Source: Actinoplanes sp. L3-i22 (GTDB lineage: Bacteria; Actinomycetota; Actinomycetes; Mycobacteriales; Micromonosporaceae). From it: DNA of 64,000 bases. The notes beneath the pieces were generated by a model. That model was not told where the DNA came from. It ran no database searches and saw only the letters and a program-made list of their open reading frames with translations. The position numbers and the translations under genes are program-made. The stretch is taken from assembly GCF_019704555.1 (NCBI RefSeq), contig NZ_AP024745.1, positions 289,001 through 353,000 on the forward strand, read 5' to 3'. Below, in pieces: positions 16,432-25,798 of this stretch (its first letter is position 1; each line of letters begins with the position of its first letter).

Positions 16432-17160
16432 ATGAGCGAGACCGGGTGGCCGCTGATCCCGCGGGAGACCCTGCCTCCGCCGATACCGGTGGAGCGCCGG
16501 TCCCACCCGCGCGACACGCCCAGACGCCCGGACGGGCGGCAGCTGTCGATGTTCGGCGCGGAGACCACCGAGCCGTCGCCGGCCGATCTCGCCGGGCTGC
16601 TCGCCGGGCCCGGCCGGCTGGGCCGGATCGGCGGCACGGCCCGGGTGTCGGTGATCGTCGACGACGCCTGGCGGGTGCACGTGCTGGTCGCCGAGTTCGT
16701 CGCCCGGGGCCTCTCCGCTACCTGGGCCCCGGTGATCGAGGAACCCCGGCAACAGAGTGAGCCGCCCGACACTCCGGAAGAGATTCTCGACACTCCCGAG
16801 GAACCGCCCCCGCCCCGCTTCGAAGTGCGGACCGCGTACTCCCGTCGGTTGAACGCCCTCGCGACGGCGTGGCCGGCGGTCGCCGCCGAGCTCTTCCTCT
16901 CCGGCCCCCGCCTGCGCCTGTGGGTCGCCGCCGCCGGCCGGCCCCGTCCGGGCGGCTTCCGCCTGGGGCTGGACCCGGCGAAAGACCCGGTCGAGGTGGA
17001 CGCCGCGCTGGTCCGGGTGGGTCTGGCCGGCCGGGTGTCGGATGACGGACGGTGGTATCTGATCGCCGGCCGCCGGCGGCTGACCAGGCTCGCCGAGCTG
17101 GTCGGGGAACTGCCCGAGGCGGCCCCGCCCGAGATGTGGCCCGGTGGCGCAGGTGCGTGA
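16432..17160 (+). CDS. Conserved actinobacterial protein (Rv3647c-like)
   Basis: A 242-residue soluble protein. Its N-terminal half holds a DAWRVHVLVAEFVARGLSA segment, a Pro- and Glu-rich linker follows near residue 110-130, and the C-terminal half reads VRTAYSRRLNALATAWPAV. A gene of this kind sits immediately upstream of topA in many actinobacteria, for example Rv3647c in Mycobacterium, which is the main reason for the call. The biochemical function is unknown. ATG 16432 follows the lipoprotein stop by 4 bases. Confidence 0.7.
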   Translation: MSETGWPLIPRETLPPPIPVERRSHPRDTPRRPDGRQLSMFGAETTEPSPADLAGLLAGPGRLGRIGGTARVSVIVDDAWRVHVLVAEFVARGLSATWAPVIEEPRQQSEPPDTPEEILDTPEEPPPPRFEVRTAYSRRLNALATAWPAVAAELFLSGPRLRLWVAAAGRPRPGGFRLGLDPAKDPVEVDAALVRVGLAGRVSDDGRWYLIAGRRRLTRLAELVGELPEAAPPEMWPGGAGA

Positions 17161-17360
17161 TCTTCCCGGATTGTGTCCGACATAACAGTGTCCTCCCGGT
17201 GTACGGTGTCGCGGTCGGACGCAAGCGGTGGCCGGACCGTTACCATCCGACTGCGGGGCTTACCGGGAATGAGTGCTCGTCCGGCGCGTTACGTTGAACA
17301 TCTGTGCCTCGCCGGGTGCGACGACGGGGAGCGCCGAGGACCGAACCAAATGGGAGTGCC

Positions 17361-20186
17361 GTGCCGAGTGACGCCAGGTTGACCCGTCTGGTCATCGTCG
17401 AGTCTCCGTCGAAGGCCAAGACGATCGCCGGTTACCTGGGCCCCGACTATCTCGTCGAGGCCTCCGTCGGCCATATCCGTGACCTGCCGCGTAACGCGGA
17501 CGAGGTGCCGGAGGAGTTCAAGGGCCAGGCCTGGGCCCGGCTCGGGGTCGACGTCGACAACGGTTTCCACGCCCTCTACGTGATCTCCGAGGGCCGAAAG
17601 CAGCAGGTGGCGAAGCTACGCCGGCTGGCCAAGGAGGTCGACGAGATCTTCCTCGCCACCGATGAGGACCGCGAGGGCGAGGCCATCGCCTGGCACCTGG
17701 TCGAGACGATCAAGCCCAAGGTGCCGGTCAAGCGGATGGTCTTCCACGAGATCACCAAGCCGGCCATCCAGGCCGCGGTGGCCAACCCGCGCGACATCGA
17801 CCGTTCCCTGGTCGACGCGCAGGAGGCCCGCCGCATCCTGGACCGGCTGTACGGCTACGAGGTCAGCCCGGTCCTGTGGAAGAAGGTCATGCGTGGCCTC
17901 TCCGCCGGCCGCGTGCAGTCCGTCGCCACCCGGATCGTGGTCGAGCGTGAGCGCCAGCGGATGGCCTTCCGCTCCGCGGAGTACTGGGACATCCTGGCCC
18001 AGCTCTCGATCGTGGGCCCGGCCGAGGGCGCCCGGTCCTTCCAGGCGACGCTGATCGCGCTGGACGGCGACCGGATCGCCACCGGCAAGGACTTCGAGCC
18101 CACCACCGGGCAGCTGAAGACCGGCTCGGGCGCGGTCCAGCTGGACGGCGCCGGCGCCCGCGGGCTGGCCGCCCGTCTGGAGGGCCGCCCGTTCACGGTC
18201 ACCCGGGTCGAGGAGAAGCCGTACCGGCGTAAGCCGTACGCGCCGTTCATCACCTCGACGCTGCAGCAGGAGGCGGCCCGCAAGCTGCGCCTCTCCTCGA
18301 AGCAGACGATGAGCGTGGCGCAGAGCCTGTACGAAAAGGGCTACATCACCTACATGCGTACCGACTCGGTGAACCTCTCCGAGACCGCCATCGCGGCCGC
18401 CCGCCGGCAGATCGGCGAGCTCTACGGGGCGAACAATGTGCCGCCGCAGCCGCGCCGCTACACCACCAAGGCGAAGAACGCGCAGGAGGCGCACGAGGCG
18501 ATCCGCCCGTCCGGGGACAACTTCCGGACCCCCGGCGAGGTCGCCAAGGAGCTGAACTCGGAGGAGTTCCGCCTCTACGAGCTGATCTGGCGCCGGACCA
18601 TCGCGTCCCAGATGACCGACGCGGTCGGCAACTCGGTGAGCGTCCGGATCCGGGCGATCACCACCTCGAACGAGGAGGCCGACTTCTCGGCGTCCGGCAA
18701 GACGATCACCGACCCCGGCTTCCTCCGGGCGTACGTGGAGTCCTCCGACGACGAGAACGCCGAGGCCGAGGACGCCGAGCGCCGCCTGCCGAACCTGGTG
18801 AAGGACCAGCCGCTGACCGCCGACGAGCTGAACGCGCTGGGCCACCACACCATCCCGCCGGCCCGGTACACGGAGGCCTCGCTGGTCAAGGCGCTGGAGG
18901 AGCTCGGCATCGGCCGCCCCTCCACGTACTCGTCGATCATGCAGACCATCCAGGACCGCGGGTACGTGGAGAAGCGCGGCCAGGCGATGATCCCGTCGTT
19001 CCTGGCGTTCGCGGTGATCGGTCTGCTCGAAGGGCACTACCCACAGCTGGTGGACTACAACTTCACCGCCGCGATGGAGGGCCAGCTCGACGACATCGCC
19101 GCCGGTGACGGCACCCAGCTGGACTTCCTCACCTCGTTCTACTTCGGCAGCCAGGCGCCCGGTGCGGACAAGGAGATCGCCCGGGCCGGCGGCCTGAAGA
19201 AGATGGTCACCGAGAACCTCAGCGCGATCGACGCGCGGGAGGTCAACTCGATCCCGCTCTTCACCGACGAGGAGAACCGTCAGGTCCTCGTCCGGGTCGG
19301 CAAGTTCGGGCCGTACCTGCAGCGCAAGGCGGCCGTGATCGCCGAGGGCGAGGAGGAGCCGGCCGAGGACCGCGCCTCGATCCCGGAGGGCGTGGCCCCC
19401 GACGAGCTCACCCCGGAGAAGGTGGCCGAGCTCTTCCTCGCCGGCAACGGCGACAAGGCGCTCGGCGACGACCCGGCGACCGGCGAGGCGGTGGTGGTCA
19501 AGTCCGGCCGCTACGGGGCGTACGTGCAGAGCGGCGAGCGCAGCTCGTCCCTGTTCGCCTCGCAGTCGCCGCAGACGCTGACGCTCGAGCAGGCGCTGCA
19601 GCTGCTCACGCTGCCCCGGACGGTCGGCAAGGACGCCGAGGGCAACGAGATCGTCGCGCGCAATGGGCGGTACGGGCCGTACATCTCCCGGCTGAAGGAC
19701 TCGCGCTCGCTGGATAGCGAGGACCGGCTCTTCACGGTCACGCTGGACGAGGCGCTGGCCCTGCTGGCCGAGCCGAAGACCCGGGGTCAGCGGGGTGCGG
19801 CCAAGCCGCCGCTGCGGGACCTGGAGGGCGTCGACCCGGTGTCGGAGAAGCCGCTGGTGGTCAAGGACGGCCGCTTCGGGCCGTACGTGACCGACGGCGA
19901 GACGAACGTGACGCTGCGGCGCGGTCAGACCCCCGAGGAGCTGACCCTCGCGCAGGCGATCGAGATGATCGCCGAGAAGCGGGCGAAGGGTCCGGCGCCG
20001 AAGAAGACCACGGCGCGCAAGACCACGGCGAAGAAGGCCGAGCCGGCCAAGAAGGCGGCCGCGACCAAGAAGGCCACCCCGGCGAAGAAGGCGGCGCCGG
20101 CCAAGAAGGCCGCCGCGGCGAAGAAGGCGGCGCCGGCCAAGAAGACGACCGCCGCGGCCAAGAAAGCCGCGGCGTCCGCCGAGTAA
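17361..20186 (+). CDS. topA: DNA topoisomerase I
   Basis: A 941-residue type IA topoisomerase that relaxes negative supercoils. TOPRIM starts at LVIVESPSKAKTIAGYLG, with the acidic DEDREGEAIAWH motif near residue 100. The catalytic Tyr is in GYITYMRTDSVNLS, residue about 331. Several C-terminal GRYGPY-type repeats (GKFGPYLQ, GRYGAYVQ, GRYGPYIS, GRFGPYVT) replace the zinc fingers of E. coli TopA. The last 60 residues are Lys/Ala repeats (AKKAAPAKKA), as in Streptomyces and mycobacteria, which increase processivity. GTG 17361 is chosen because the protein then begins just before TOPRIM. Confidence 0.96.
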   Translation: MPSDARLTRLVIVESPSKAKTIAGYLGPDYLVEASVGHIRDLPRNADEVPEEFKGQAWARLGVDVDNGFHALYVISEGRKQQVAKLRRLAKEVDEIFLATDEDREGEAIAWHLVETIKPKVPVKRMVFHEITKPAIQAAVANPRDIDRSLVDAQEARRILDRLYGYEVSPVLWKKVMRGLSAGRVQSVATRIVVERERQRMAFRSAEYWDILAQLSIVGPAEGARSFQATLIALDGDRIATGKDFEPTTGQLKTGSGAVQLDGAGARGLAARLEGRPFTVTRVEEKPYRRKPYAPFITSTLQQEAARKLRLSSKQTMSVAQSLYEKGYITYMRTDSVNLSETAIAAARRQIGELYGANNVPPQPRRYTTKAKNAQEAHEAIRPSGDNFRTPGEVAKELNSEEFRLYELIWRRTIASQMTDAVGNSVSVRIRAITTSNEEADFSASGKTITDPGFLRAYVESSDDENAEAEDAERRLPNLVKDQPLTADELNALGHHTIPPARYTEASLVKALEELGIGRPSTYSSIMQTIQDRGYVEKRGQAMIPSFLAFAVIGLLEGHYPQLVDYNFTAAMEGQLDDIAAGDGTQLDFLTSFYFGSQAPGADKEIARAGGLKKMVTENLSAIDAREVNSIPLFTDEENRQVLVRVGKFGPYLQRKAAVIAEGEEEPAEDRASIPEGVAPDELTPEKVAELFLAGNGDKALGDDPATGEAVVVKSGRYGAYVQSGERSSSLFASQSPQTLTLEQALQLLTLPRTVGKDAEGNEIVARNGRYGPYISRLKDSRSLDSEDRLFTVTLDEALALLAEPKTRGQRGAAKPPLRDLEGVDPVSEKPLVVKDGRFGPYVTDGETNVTLRRGQTPEELTLAQAIEMIAEKRAKGPAPKKTTARKTTAKKAEPAKKAAATKKATPAKKAAPAKKAAAAKKAAPAKKTTAAAKKAAASAE

Positions 20187-21485
20187 CTACTTGCCGAGCA
20201 CCCGGTCCAGGTATTCGTTGGTGAAGACCCGGGCCGGGTCGAGGCGGTCCCGCACGGCCCGGAAGTCGTCGAAGCGGGGGTACGCCGGCCGCAGGTCAGC
20301 CGCGGTCCGATAGTGCAGCTTGCCCCAGTGCGGCCGCCCGCCCAGCGGCTCGCAGAGCGCCTCGAGCGCCTTGAAGTAGGGCTCGTACGGCACGCCGAGG
20401 TACTGGTGCACGGCGATGTAGGCGGATTCCCGGCCGTACCCGTGCGACAGCCACAGGTCGTCCGGCCCGGTGAACCGCACCTCGACCGGGAAGAGCACCT
20501 TGAACGGCAGCGAGTCGATCAGCCGGGGGAGCGCGTCGATCACGTCGGGCAGGGCGGCGCGCGGGATCTCGTACTCCATCTCGGTGAAGCGGACCCGGCG
20601 GGAGCTGCAGAAGACGTGGTCGGAGCGGCCGGTGTAGGTGCGGGCGCTCAGTGCGCGGGCCGCGATCGAGCTGAGCCCGGGCACCGCCCGCGGGAACTTT
20701 CGTCCGATTTTGCAGACACCTTCAAAAACGGTGTTGGACAGAAACTCGTCATCGAGCCAACTGCGGAACTTCGGCAGCGGCCGGTCGTGCTCCTCGACCC
20801 GCTTGTTGAGCTTCAGGCTGGCCCGATCGGTGTACGGATACCAGTAGAACTCCACGTGGTCGTTGGCCGGGATCCAGTCCGCGAGCCCGGCCAGCACGTC
20901 GGCCAGGGACATCGGCCGCTCGTCGGCGAGCAGCACGAACTCCGGCACGCACCGCAGGGTGACCTGGACAATCACGCCGAGCGCGCCCAGCCCGACGACC
21001 ACGGCGTGGAACTCGGGGGACTCCCGGTCGTACCGCTCGATCTTGCCGTCGGCGGTGACCATGGTGACCGCCTCCACGCACGAGGCGAGGGTGGCGTGCT
21101 GGATCCCGGTCCCGTGGGTGGCCGTGGCGATCGCGCCGGCCACCGTCTGCGTGTCGATGTCGCCCAGGTTGGGCATGGCCAGGCCGTGCTGGGCCAGCAC
21201 CGCGTTCAGCTCGGCCAGCCGCATCCCGGCCTGGACGGTGACCAGCGGACCGTCCACGGCGACCAGTTGATCGAGCCGGTGCAGCAACATCCGCTGGTCA
21301 TCGGCGACCGCGATGGCGGTGAACGAGTGCCCGCTGCCGACCGTCTTGATCCGGCGGCCGGCCTCGGCGGAGGCGCTGACCATGGCCGCGACCTCGTCGA
21401 TGCTTGCGGGGGCGAGGACCTCGGCGACGGACTGCTGGTTCTGTCCCCAGTTGGTCCACCGGCGGGAGTTAACGGGTGTAGTCAT
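20187..21485 (-). CDS. FAD-linked sugar-lactone oxidase (D-arabinono-1,4-lactone oxidase family)
   Basis: A 432-residue flavoprotein with an N-terminal FAD_binding_4 domain (VGSGHSFTAIAVADD near residue 50; GDIDTQTVAGAIATATHGTG near 110 includes the His region used for flavin attachment) and a C-terminal ALO domain ending in HWGKLHY and FRAVRDRLDPARVFTNEYL. It oxidises an aldonolactone or polyol with O2 or another acceptor; the substrate cannot be told from sequence. ATG 21485 has a GGAGGA site. It is divergent from the TetR gene that may control it. Confidence 0.88.
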   Translation of the reverse strand: MTTPVNSRRWTNWGQNQQSVAEVLAPASIDEVAAMVSASAEAGRRIKTVGSGHSFTAIAVADDQRMLLHRLDQLVAVDGPLVTVQAGMRLAELNAVLAQHGLAMPNLGDIDTQTVAGAIATATHGTGIQHATLASCVEAVTMVTADGKIERYDRESPEFHAVVVGLGALGVIVQVTLRCVPEFVLLADERPMSLADVLAGLADWIPANDHVEFYWYPYTDRASLKLNKRVEEHDRPLPKFRSWLDDEFLSNTVFEGVCKIGRKFPRAVPGLSSIAARALSARTYTGRSDHVFCSSRRVRFTEMEYEIPRAALPDVIDALPRLIDSLPFKVLFPVEVRFTGPDDLWLSHGYGRESAYIAVHQYLGVPYEPYFKALEALCEPLGGRPHWGKLHYRTAADLRPAYPRFDDFRAVRDRLDPARVFTNEYLDRVLGK

Positions 21486-21600
21486 TCCGGCTTTTGTCCT
21501 CCGTCCGAGGGGACACCACCACCTGGCGTCCCGTCGATGTGCCTCGCTCGTTGATCCGAGTAACGTTCGATTTATCACTGCTGAGAGGGAGTGGCGACGC

Positions 21601-22230
21601 GTGTCGACACCAACCGTCAGCACCGGACCGCTGAGGCGGGTTCCGGTGCAGGGCAGAAGCGTTGCCCGGGTACAACGCATGCTCGATGCCTGCGCCGAGC
21701 TGGTGGACGAGGTGGGCTATGAGGGCCTGACCACGACACTGCTCGCCGAGCGGGCCGAGGTCGCCATCGGCTCGGTCTACCAGTTCTTCCCGGACAAACG
21801 GGCCATCGTCCAGGCCCTGGCGCTGCGCAACATGGACGCCTACCTGCAGAGCCTCTCCGACCGCTTCGCGGCGGAGACGTTCCAGCACTGGTGGGACGCG
21901 GTGGATGCGGCCATAGACGGTTACATTCACATGCACCGCAGCGTGCCGGGCTTCCGGACGCTGCACTTCGGCGACGTGGTCGACCTGCACCTGCTCGACT
22001 CGGACCGGGACAACAACGCGGTCATCGCCGAGCGCCTGGCCGAGCTGCTGACCGACCAGTTCAAGCTGGTCGACCGGAACCGGGTGCGGTTCGCGCTGCA
22101 GATCTCGGTGGAGGCCGCCGACGCGCTGATCAAGCTGGCGTTCCGGCGCGACCCGGCCGGTGACGAGGCGGTGCTGACCGAGGTCAAGGCCCTGATCCGG
22201 GAGTATCTGCACCGGCACGTGCACGCCTGA
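21601..22230 (+). CDS. TetR family transcriptional regulator
   Basis: A 209-residue regulator from GTG 21601. The N-terminal HTH reads RVQRMLDACAELVDEVGYEG then TTTLLAERAEVAIGSVYQFFPDKRAIV, the standard TetR pattern. The C-terminal ligand domain is all-helical and unassigned. It is divergent from the lactone oxidase. AACGTT with flanking GAGTAACGTTCGATTT near 21557-21572 in the shared region is a candidate operator. It probably regulates the oxidase and perhaps the deaminase/aldolase that follows convergently. Confidence 0.88.
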   Translation: MSTPTVSTGPLRRVPVQGRSVARVQRMLDACAELVDEVGYEGLTTTLLAERAEVAIGSVYQFFPDKRAIVQALALRNMDAYLQSLSDRFAAETFQHWWDAVDAAIDGYIHMHRSVPGFRTLHFGDVVDLHLLDSDRDNNAVIAERLAELLTDQFKLVDRNRVRFALQISVEAADALIKLAFRRDPAGDEAVLTEVKALIREYLHRHVHA

Positions 22231-22246
22231 GCCGGCTCGCCGGGGC

Positions 22247-23452
22247 TCAGCCCAGGAACGCATGGCCCTCTCCCCGGTACGTCGGGGCCGGCGTCGCGGT
22301 GCTGCCGTCGATCAACTGCAACTCGTTGACGTGCTCGCACAGCTCGCCGGCCTTGGCGTGGCGGAACCAGACCCGGTCACCCGGGCGCAGCTGCTCGGCG
22401 GCGTCGCCGAGCAGCGGGGTCTGCACCTCGCCGGGGCCCTCGTCGCCCTTGAACGACAGCCCCTCGGGCAGGAACGGCAGGGGCAGCCGGGACGCCTCGG
22501 CCGGGCCGGAGGCGATCCAGCCGCCGCCGAGCACGGTCGCGATCCGCGGGGCCGGGCGGCGGACCACGGAGAGCGCGAAGAACGCGGCCGGGGTGGGCTG
22601 CCAGTTCCGGTACGAGTCGAACAGCGTCGGGCCGTAGAGCCCGGAGCCGGCGGTGACCTCGGTGACCGCCGGGTCCGCGCTGGTCGCGGCGACACTGCCG
22701 GTGCCGCCGCCGTTCACGTACGCCAGGTCGGCGTGTTCGCGGACCGCCCGGACCGCGGCGGCCCGGCGGTTGAGCAGCTCCGGGAAGGCCCGGCTCTGCA
22801 TCAGCCGGATGGCCCGGCCGCGCAGCGCACGGCCCGGCGGGTCGTCGCCGACCCCGGCGATGTGCGCCTCGTAGGACATCAGCCCGACCAGCCGGAACCC
22901 CGGCCGACCGGCGATCTTGCGGGCGAGCGTGCCGGCCTGCACGGCCGAGTGCACGGGGGAGCGGCGGACCCCGACGTGCAGCGAGCCGGCCGGTTTCCAG
23001 GAGGCGTCCAGATCCATGCACAGCCGGACCGTGGCCCGCTCCTCCGGCGGCGACACCTGGTCGACCAGGTCGAGCTGGGCGGTGTGGTCCACCATGATCG
23101 AGATCGCGGCGGCCAGCTTCTCGTCGCCGGCCAGTTCCCGCAGCGCGGCGCGGTTCGCGGTCGGGTACGCCACCAGCACGTCGTCGGTCACGCCGGAGCG
23201 GACCAGCCAGATCGCCTCCGGAAGTGTGTAGGCCATCACACCGTGCCACCCGGGGCGGGCCAGGACCCGTTCCAGCAGGGCTCGGCACCGCACCGATTTG
23301 GTCGCCACCCGGATCGGCTTGCCCGCCGCGCGCGTGGTCAACCGGTCCGCGTTGTCGTCGAACGCGGCCAGGTCGATCACCGCGGTCGGCGTCTCCAGGT
23401 GATCGGTGGCCTTCTCCAGTCGCTGGCGCAGAGCATTGCGGTCGGTGAGCAC
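22247..23452 (-). CDS. PLP-dependent amino acid deaminase/aldolase (alanine racemase N-terminal fold)
   Basis: A 401-residue protein of the D-threonine aldolase/D-serine dehydratase-like fold type III group. PTAVIDLAAFDDNADRL opens the barrel, and RVATKSVRCRALLERVL holds the PLP Lys (ATKS, near residue 52). YVNGGGTGSV is the phosphate loop, and a C-terminal beta domain has GDRVWFRHAKAGELCEH with a conserved His and Cys that may bind metal. GTG 23452 is the start. A gene like this next to a sugar-lactone oxidase is a recurring actinobacterial pair. The natural substrate is unknown. Confidence 0.82.
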   Translation of the reverse strand: MLTDRNALRQRLEKATDHLETPTAVIDLAAFDDNADRLTTRAAGKPIRVATKSVRCRALLERVLARPGWHGVMAYTLPEAIWLVRSGVTDDVLVAYPTANRAALRELAGDEKLAAAISIMVDHTAQLDLVDQVSPPEERATVRLCMDLDASWKPAGSLHVGVRRSPVHSAVQAGTLARKIAGRPGFRLVGLMSYEAHIAGVGDDPPGRALRGRAIRLMQSRAFPELLNRRAAAVRAVREHADLAYVNGGGTGSVAATSADPAVTEVTAGSGLYGPTLFDSYRNWQPTPAAFFALSVVRRPAPRIATVLGGGWIASGPAEASRLPLPFLPEGLSFKGDEGPGEVQTPLLGDAAEQLRPGDRVWFRHAKAGELCEHVNELQLIDGSTATPAPTYRGEGHAFLG

Positions 23453-23584
23453 ACCGGCACGCTATCCCGATCCGAAGCAACGCGAAAGACATTCATCTCT
23501 CTTGCACTCGATGGTGCGAACCCCCGATGACCTGGGCGGGCCGGATACAGTGCTCCGAGCAGTGACCACGGGGAGGTAGGGGCC

Positions 23585-25798
23585 ATCAACACGGAAAGCC
23601 GCCAGGAGACTGCGCCGGTCGACCTTTCGGGTGCCGCCGCACTCCGCTCCGTCCTCCGGATCAGACCGTTCCGCCGCCTGTGGCTGGTGCTCGGCGCCGC
23701 CTCGTTCGGTGACTGGATCGGCCTGCTGGCCACCAGCATCTTCACCGCGGCGCAGTTCAAGCAGCCGGCCGCGCAGGGGGTGGCGTTCGGCGCCACGATC
23801 GCCGTGCGCCTGTTGCCGGCGTTGTTCCTCGGCCCGATCGCCGGCGTCTTCGCCGACCGGTTCGACCGCCGCTGGACGATGATCATCACCGACCTGTTGC
23901 GGTTCGTGATCTACGGCTCGATCCCGCTCGTGCCGGTGTTCGGCGGGTCACCCGGCCTCACCGCGATCTGGGCCACCATCGCCACGCTGCTCGGCGAGAC
24001 GATCACGCTGATCTGGATCCCGGCCAAGGAAGCCGCGGTTCCGAACCTGATCCCGAAGTCCCGGATCGAGGTCTCCAACCAGCTCACCCTGGTCACGACG
24101 TACGGCATCACGCCGATCCTGGCCGCCCTGAGCCTCTCCGCGCTGACCGCCGGCCTGCAGCAGTCCGGCGCCTCGCTGCCGGACTGGGCGCAGCCGGTGC
24201 AGATCGCGCTCTACCTGAACGCGCTGTCCCGGCTGGCCACCGCGCTCGTGGTGTTCTTCGGCATCCGCGAGATCGGCGGTCGCAGCGCCGAGCGCGCGCA
24301 CGCCGCCGAGCAGACGATGACCCGGCAGTTCCTCGACGGCTGGAAGTACATCGGCAAGACCCCGCTGGTCCGCGGCCTGGTGCTGGGCATCTTCGGCGCG
24401 TTCGCGGCCGGTGGCGTGGTGATCGGCGCGGCGAAGACGTACGCGGTCTCGCTGGGCGCCGGTGAGGCCGCCTTCTCGCTGCTCTTCGGCGTGATCTTCC
24501 TGGGCCTGGCGTGCGGCATCGGGCTCGGCCCGATGATCGTCCGGGACCTGTCCCGTCGCCGCTGGTTCGGCATGAGCATCGTGCTGTCCAGCGGCTCGGT
24601 GATGTTCCTCGGCGTGGCCTTCCACCTGTCCATGGCGCTGTTCGGCGCGCTGCTGGTCGGCGCCGGCGCCGGCATGGCCTTCCTGGCCGGCACCACGCTG
24701 CTCTACGGCGAGGTCGCCGACGAGGTCCGCGGCCGGGTCTTCGCCGTGGTGCAGATCGGCGTCCGGATGGTGCTGCTGGCCGCGATCACCCTGGCCGGCG
24801 TGCTGGTCGGCCTGGGCAGTTCGCGCCGGGTCCAGCTCGGCTCGGTGCACTTCGACGTCTCGTCCACCCGGGTGCTGCTGCTGGTCGGCGGCGCGCTCGG
24901 GATCTGGGTCGGCATCGGCGCGTTCCGGCAGATGGACGACAAGAAGGGCGTGCCGGTCCTGGCCGACCTGATCGGCTCGGTCCGCGGGCGCCCGCTCGCC
25001 CCGGCCGAGGAGTTCGTCCGCAGCGGGCTGTTCGTGGTCTTCGAGGGCGGCGAGGGCGCCGGCAAGTCGACCCAGCTGAACCTGCTGGCCGAGGCGCTGC
25101 GCGCGGAGGACCGGGACGTGGTGGTCACCCGGGAGCCGGGCGCCACCGACCTCGGCGGCCGGATCCGCAAGCTGGTGCTGGACCACTCGTCGGACGGGCC
25201 GTCGCCGCGCGCCGAGGCGCTGCTCTACGCGGCCGACCGGGCGCATCACGTGGCCACGCTGGTCCGGCCGGCGCTGGCCCGCGGCGCGGTGGTGATCAGC
25301 GATCGGTACGTGGATTCCTCGCTGGCCTACCAGGGCGCCGGGCGGACCCTGCCGGTGCAGGAGATCTCCTGGCTCTCGTCGTGGGCGACCGGTGGCCTCA
25401 AGCCGGACCTGGTGGTCCTGCTCGACGTGGACCCCGGCGTCGGGCTGGACCGGGTCGGCGCCCGGGGCGTGGGTGCCGATCGGCTGGAGAGCGAGTCGCT
25501 GGCGTTCCACGAGCGGGTGAGGTACGCGTTCCTGGACCTCGCCGCGGCTGATCCGAAGCGGTACCTGGTGCTGGACGCGGCCCGGCCGGCCGCGGAGCTC
25601 GCGGGCGCGGTGACCGCTCGGCTCGCCGACGTCCTACCCGAACCTCCCGAACCGGGCGCGGCTCCGTCCGTACCGTCGGAATCGTCGCCCGGCCCGAGTG
25701 CCGCGACCTCGCCGGAAAAGCCCGCCCCGACCCCGGCCGAAGCTCCGGTCGAGGAGCTGGCCGAGGCCTTCGGCCTCGACGAAACGCCTAAATCTTAA
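23585..25798 (+). CDS. tmk: MFS transporter-thymidylate kinase fusion
   Basis: About 737 residues. An N-terminal major facilitator domain of about 12 helices (residues 35-440) opens with FRRLWLVLGAASFGDWIGLL. The C-terminal thymidylate kinase has P-loop GGEGAGKST near residue 488, DRYVDSSLAYQGAGR and a LID-like segment, and phosphorylates dTMP. Such fusions are known in actinomycetes. The first GTG (23687) lies inside helix 1 and would truncate it. The only start with a ribosome-binding site (GGGAGG at 23571) is ATC 23585, an unusual codon giving INTESRQ. The Pro/Ala-rich tail overlaps the next gene by 11 bases. Confidence 0.9.
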   Translation: MNTESRQETAPVDLSGAAALRSVLRIRPFRRLWLVLGAASFGDWIGLLATSIFTAAQFKQPAAQGVAFGATIAVRLLPALFLGPIAGVFADRFDRRWTMIITDLLRFVIYGSIPLVPVFGGSPGLTAIWATIATLLGETITLIWIPAKEAAVPNLIPKSRIEVSNQLTLVTTYGITPILAALSLSALTAGLQQSGASLPDWAQPVQIALYLNALSRLATALVVFFGIREIGGRSAERAHAAEQTMTRQFLDGWKYIGKTPLVRGLVLGIFGAFAAGGVVIGAAKTYAVSLGAGEAAFSLLFGVIFLGLACGIGLGPMIVRDLSRRRWFGMSIVLSSGSVMFLGVAFHLSMALFGALLVGAGAGMAFLAGTTLLYGEVADEVRGRVFAVVQIGVRMVLLAAITLAGVLVGLGSSRRVQLGSVHFDVSSTRVLLLVGGALGIWVGIGAFRQMDDKKGVPVLADLIGSVRGRPLAPAEEFVRSGLFVVFEGGEGAGKSTQLNLLAEALRAEDRDVVVTREPGATDLGGRIRKLVLDHSSDGPSPRAEALLYAADRAHHVATLVRPALARGAVVISDRYVDSSLAYQGAGRTLPVQEISWLSSWATGGLKPDLVVLLDVDPGVGLDRVGARGVGADRLESESLAFHERVRYAFLDLAAADPKRYLVLDAARPAAELAGAVTARLADVLPEPPEPGAAPSVPSESSPGPSAATSPEKPAPTPAEAPVEELAEAFGLDETPKS

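Noticed and set aside
13404..17246. Very long antisense reading frame (about 1280 codons) opposite hppA and the following genes
   Set aside because: It is the GC-skew shadow of the real plus-strand genes, with biased low-complexity composition and no ribosome-binding site.
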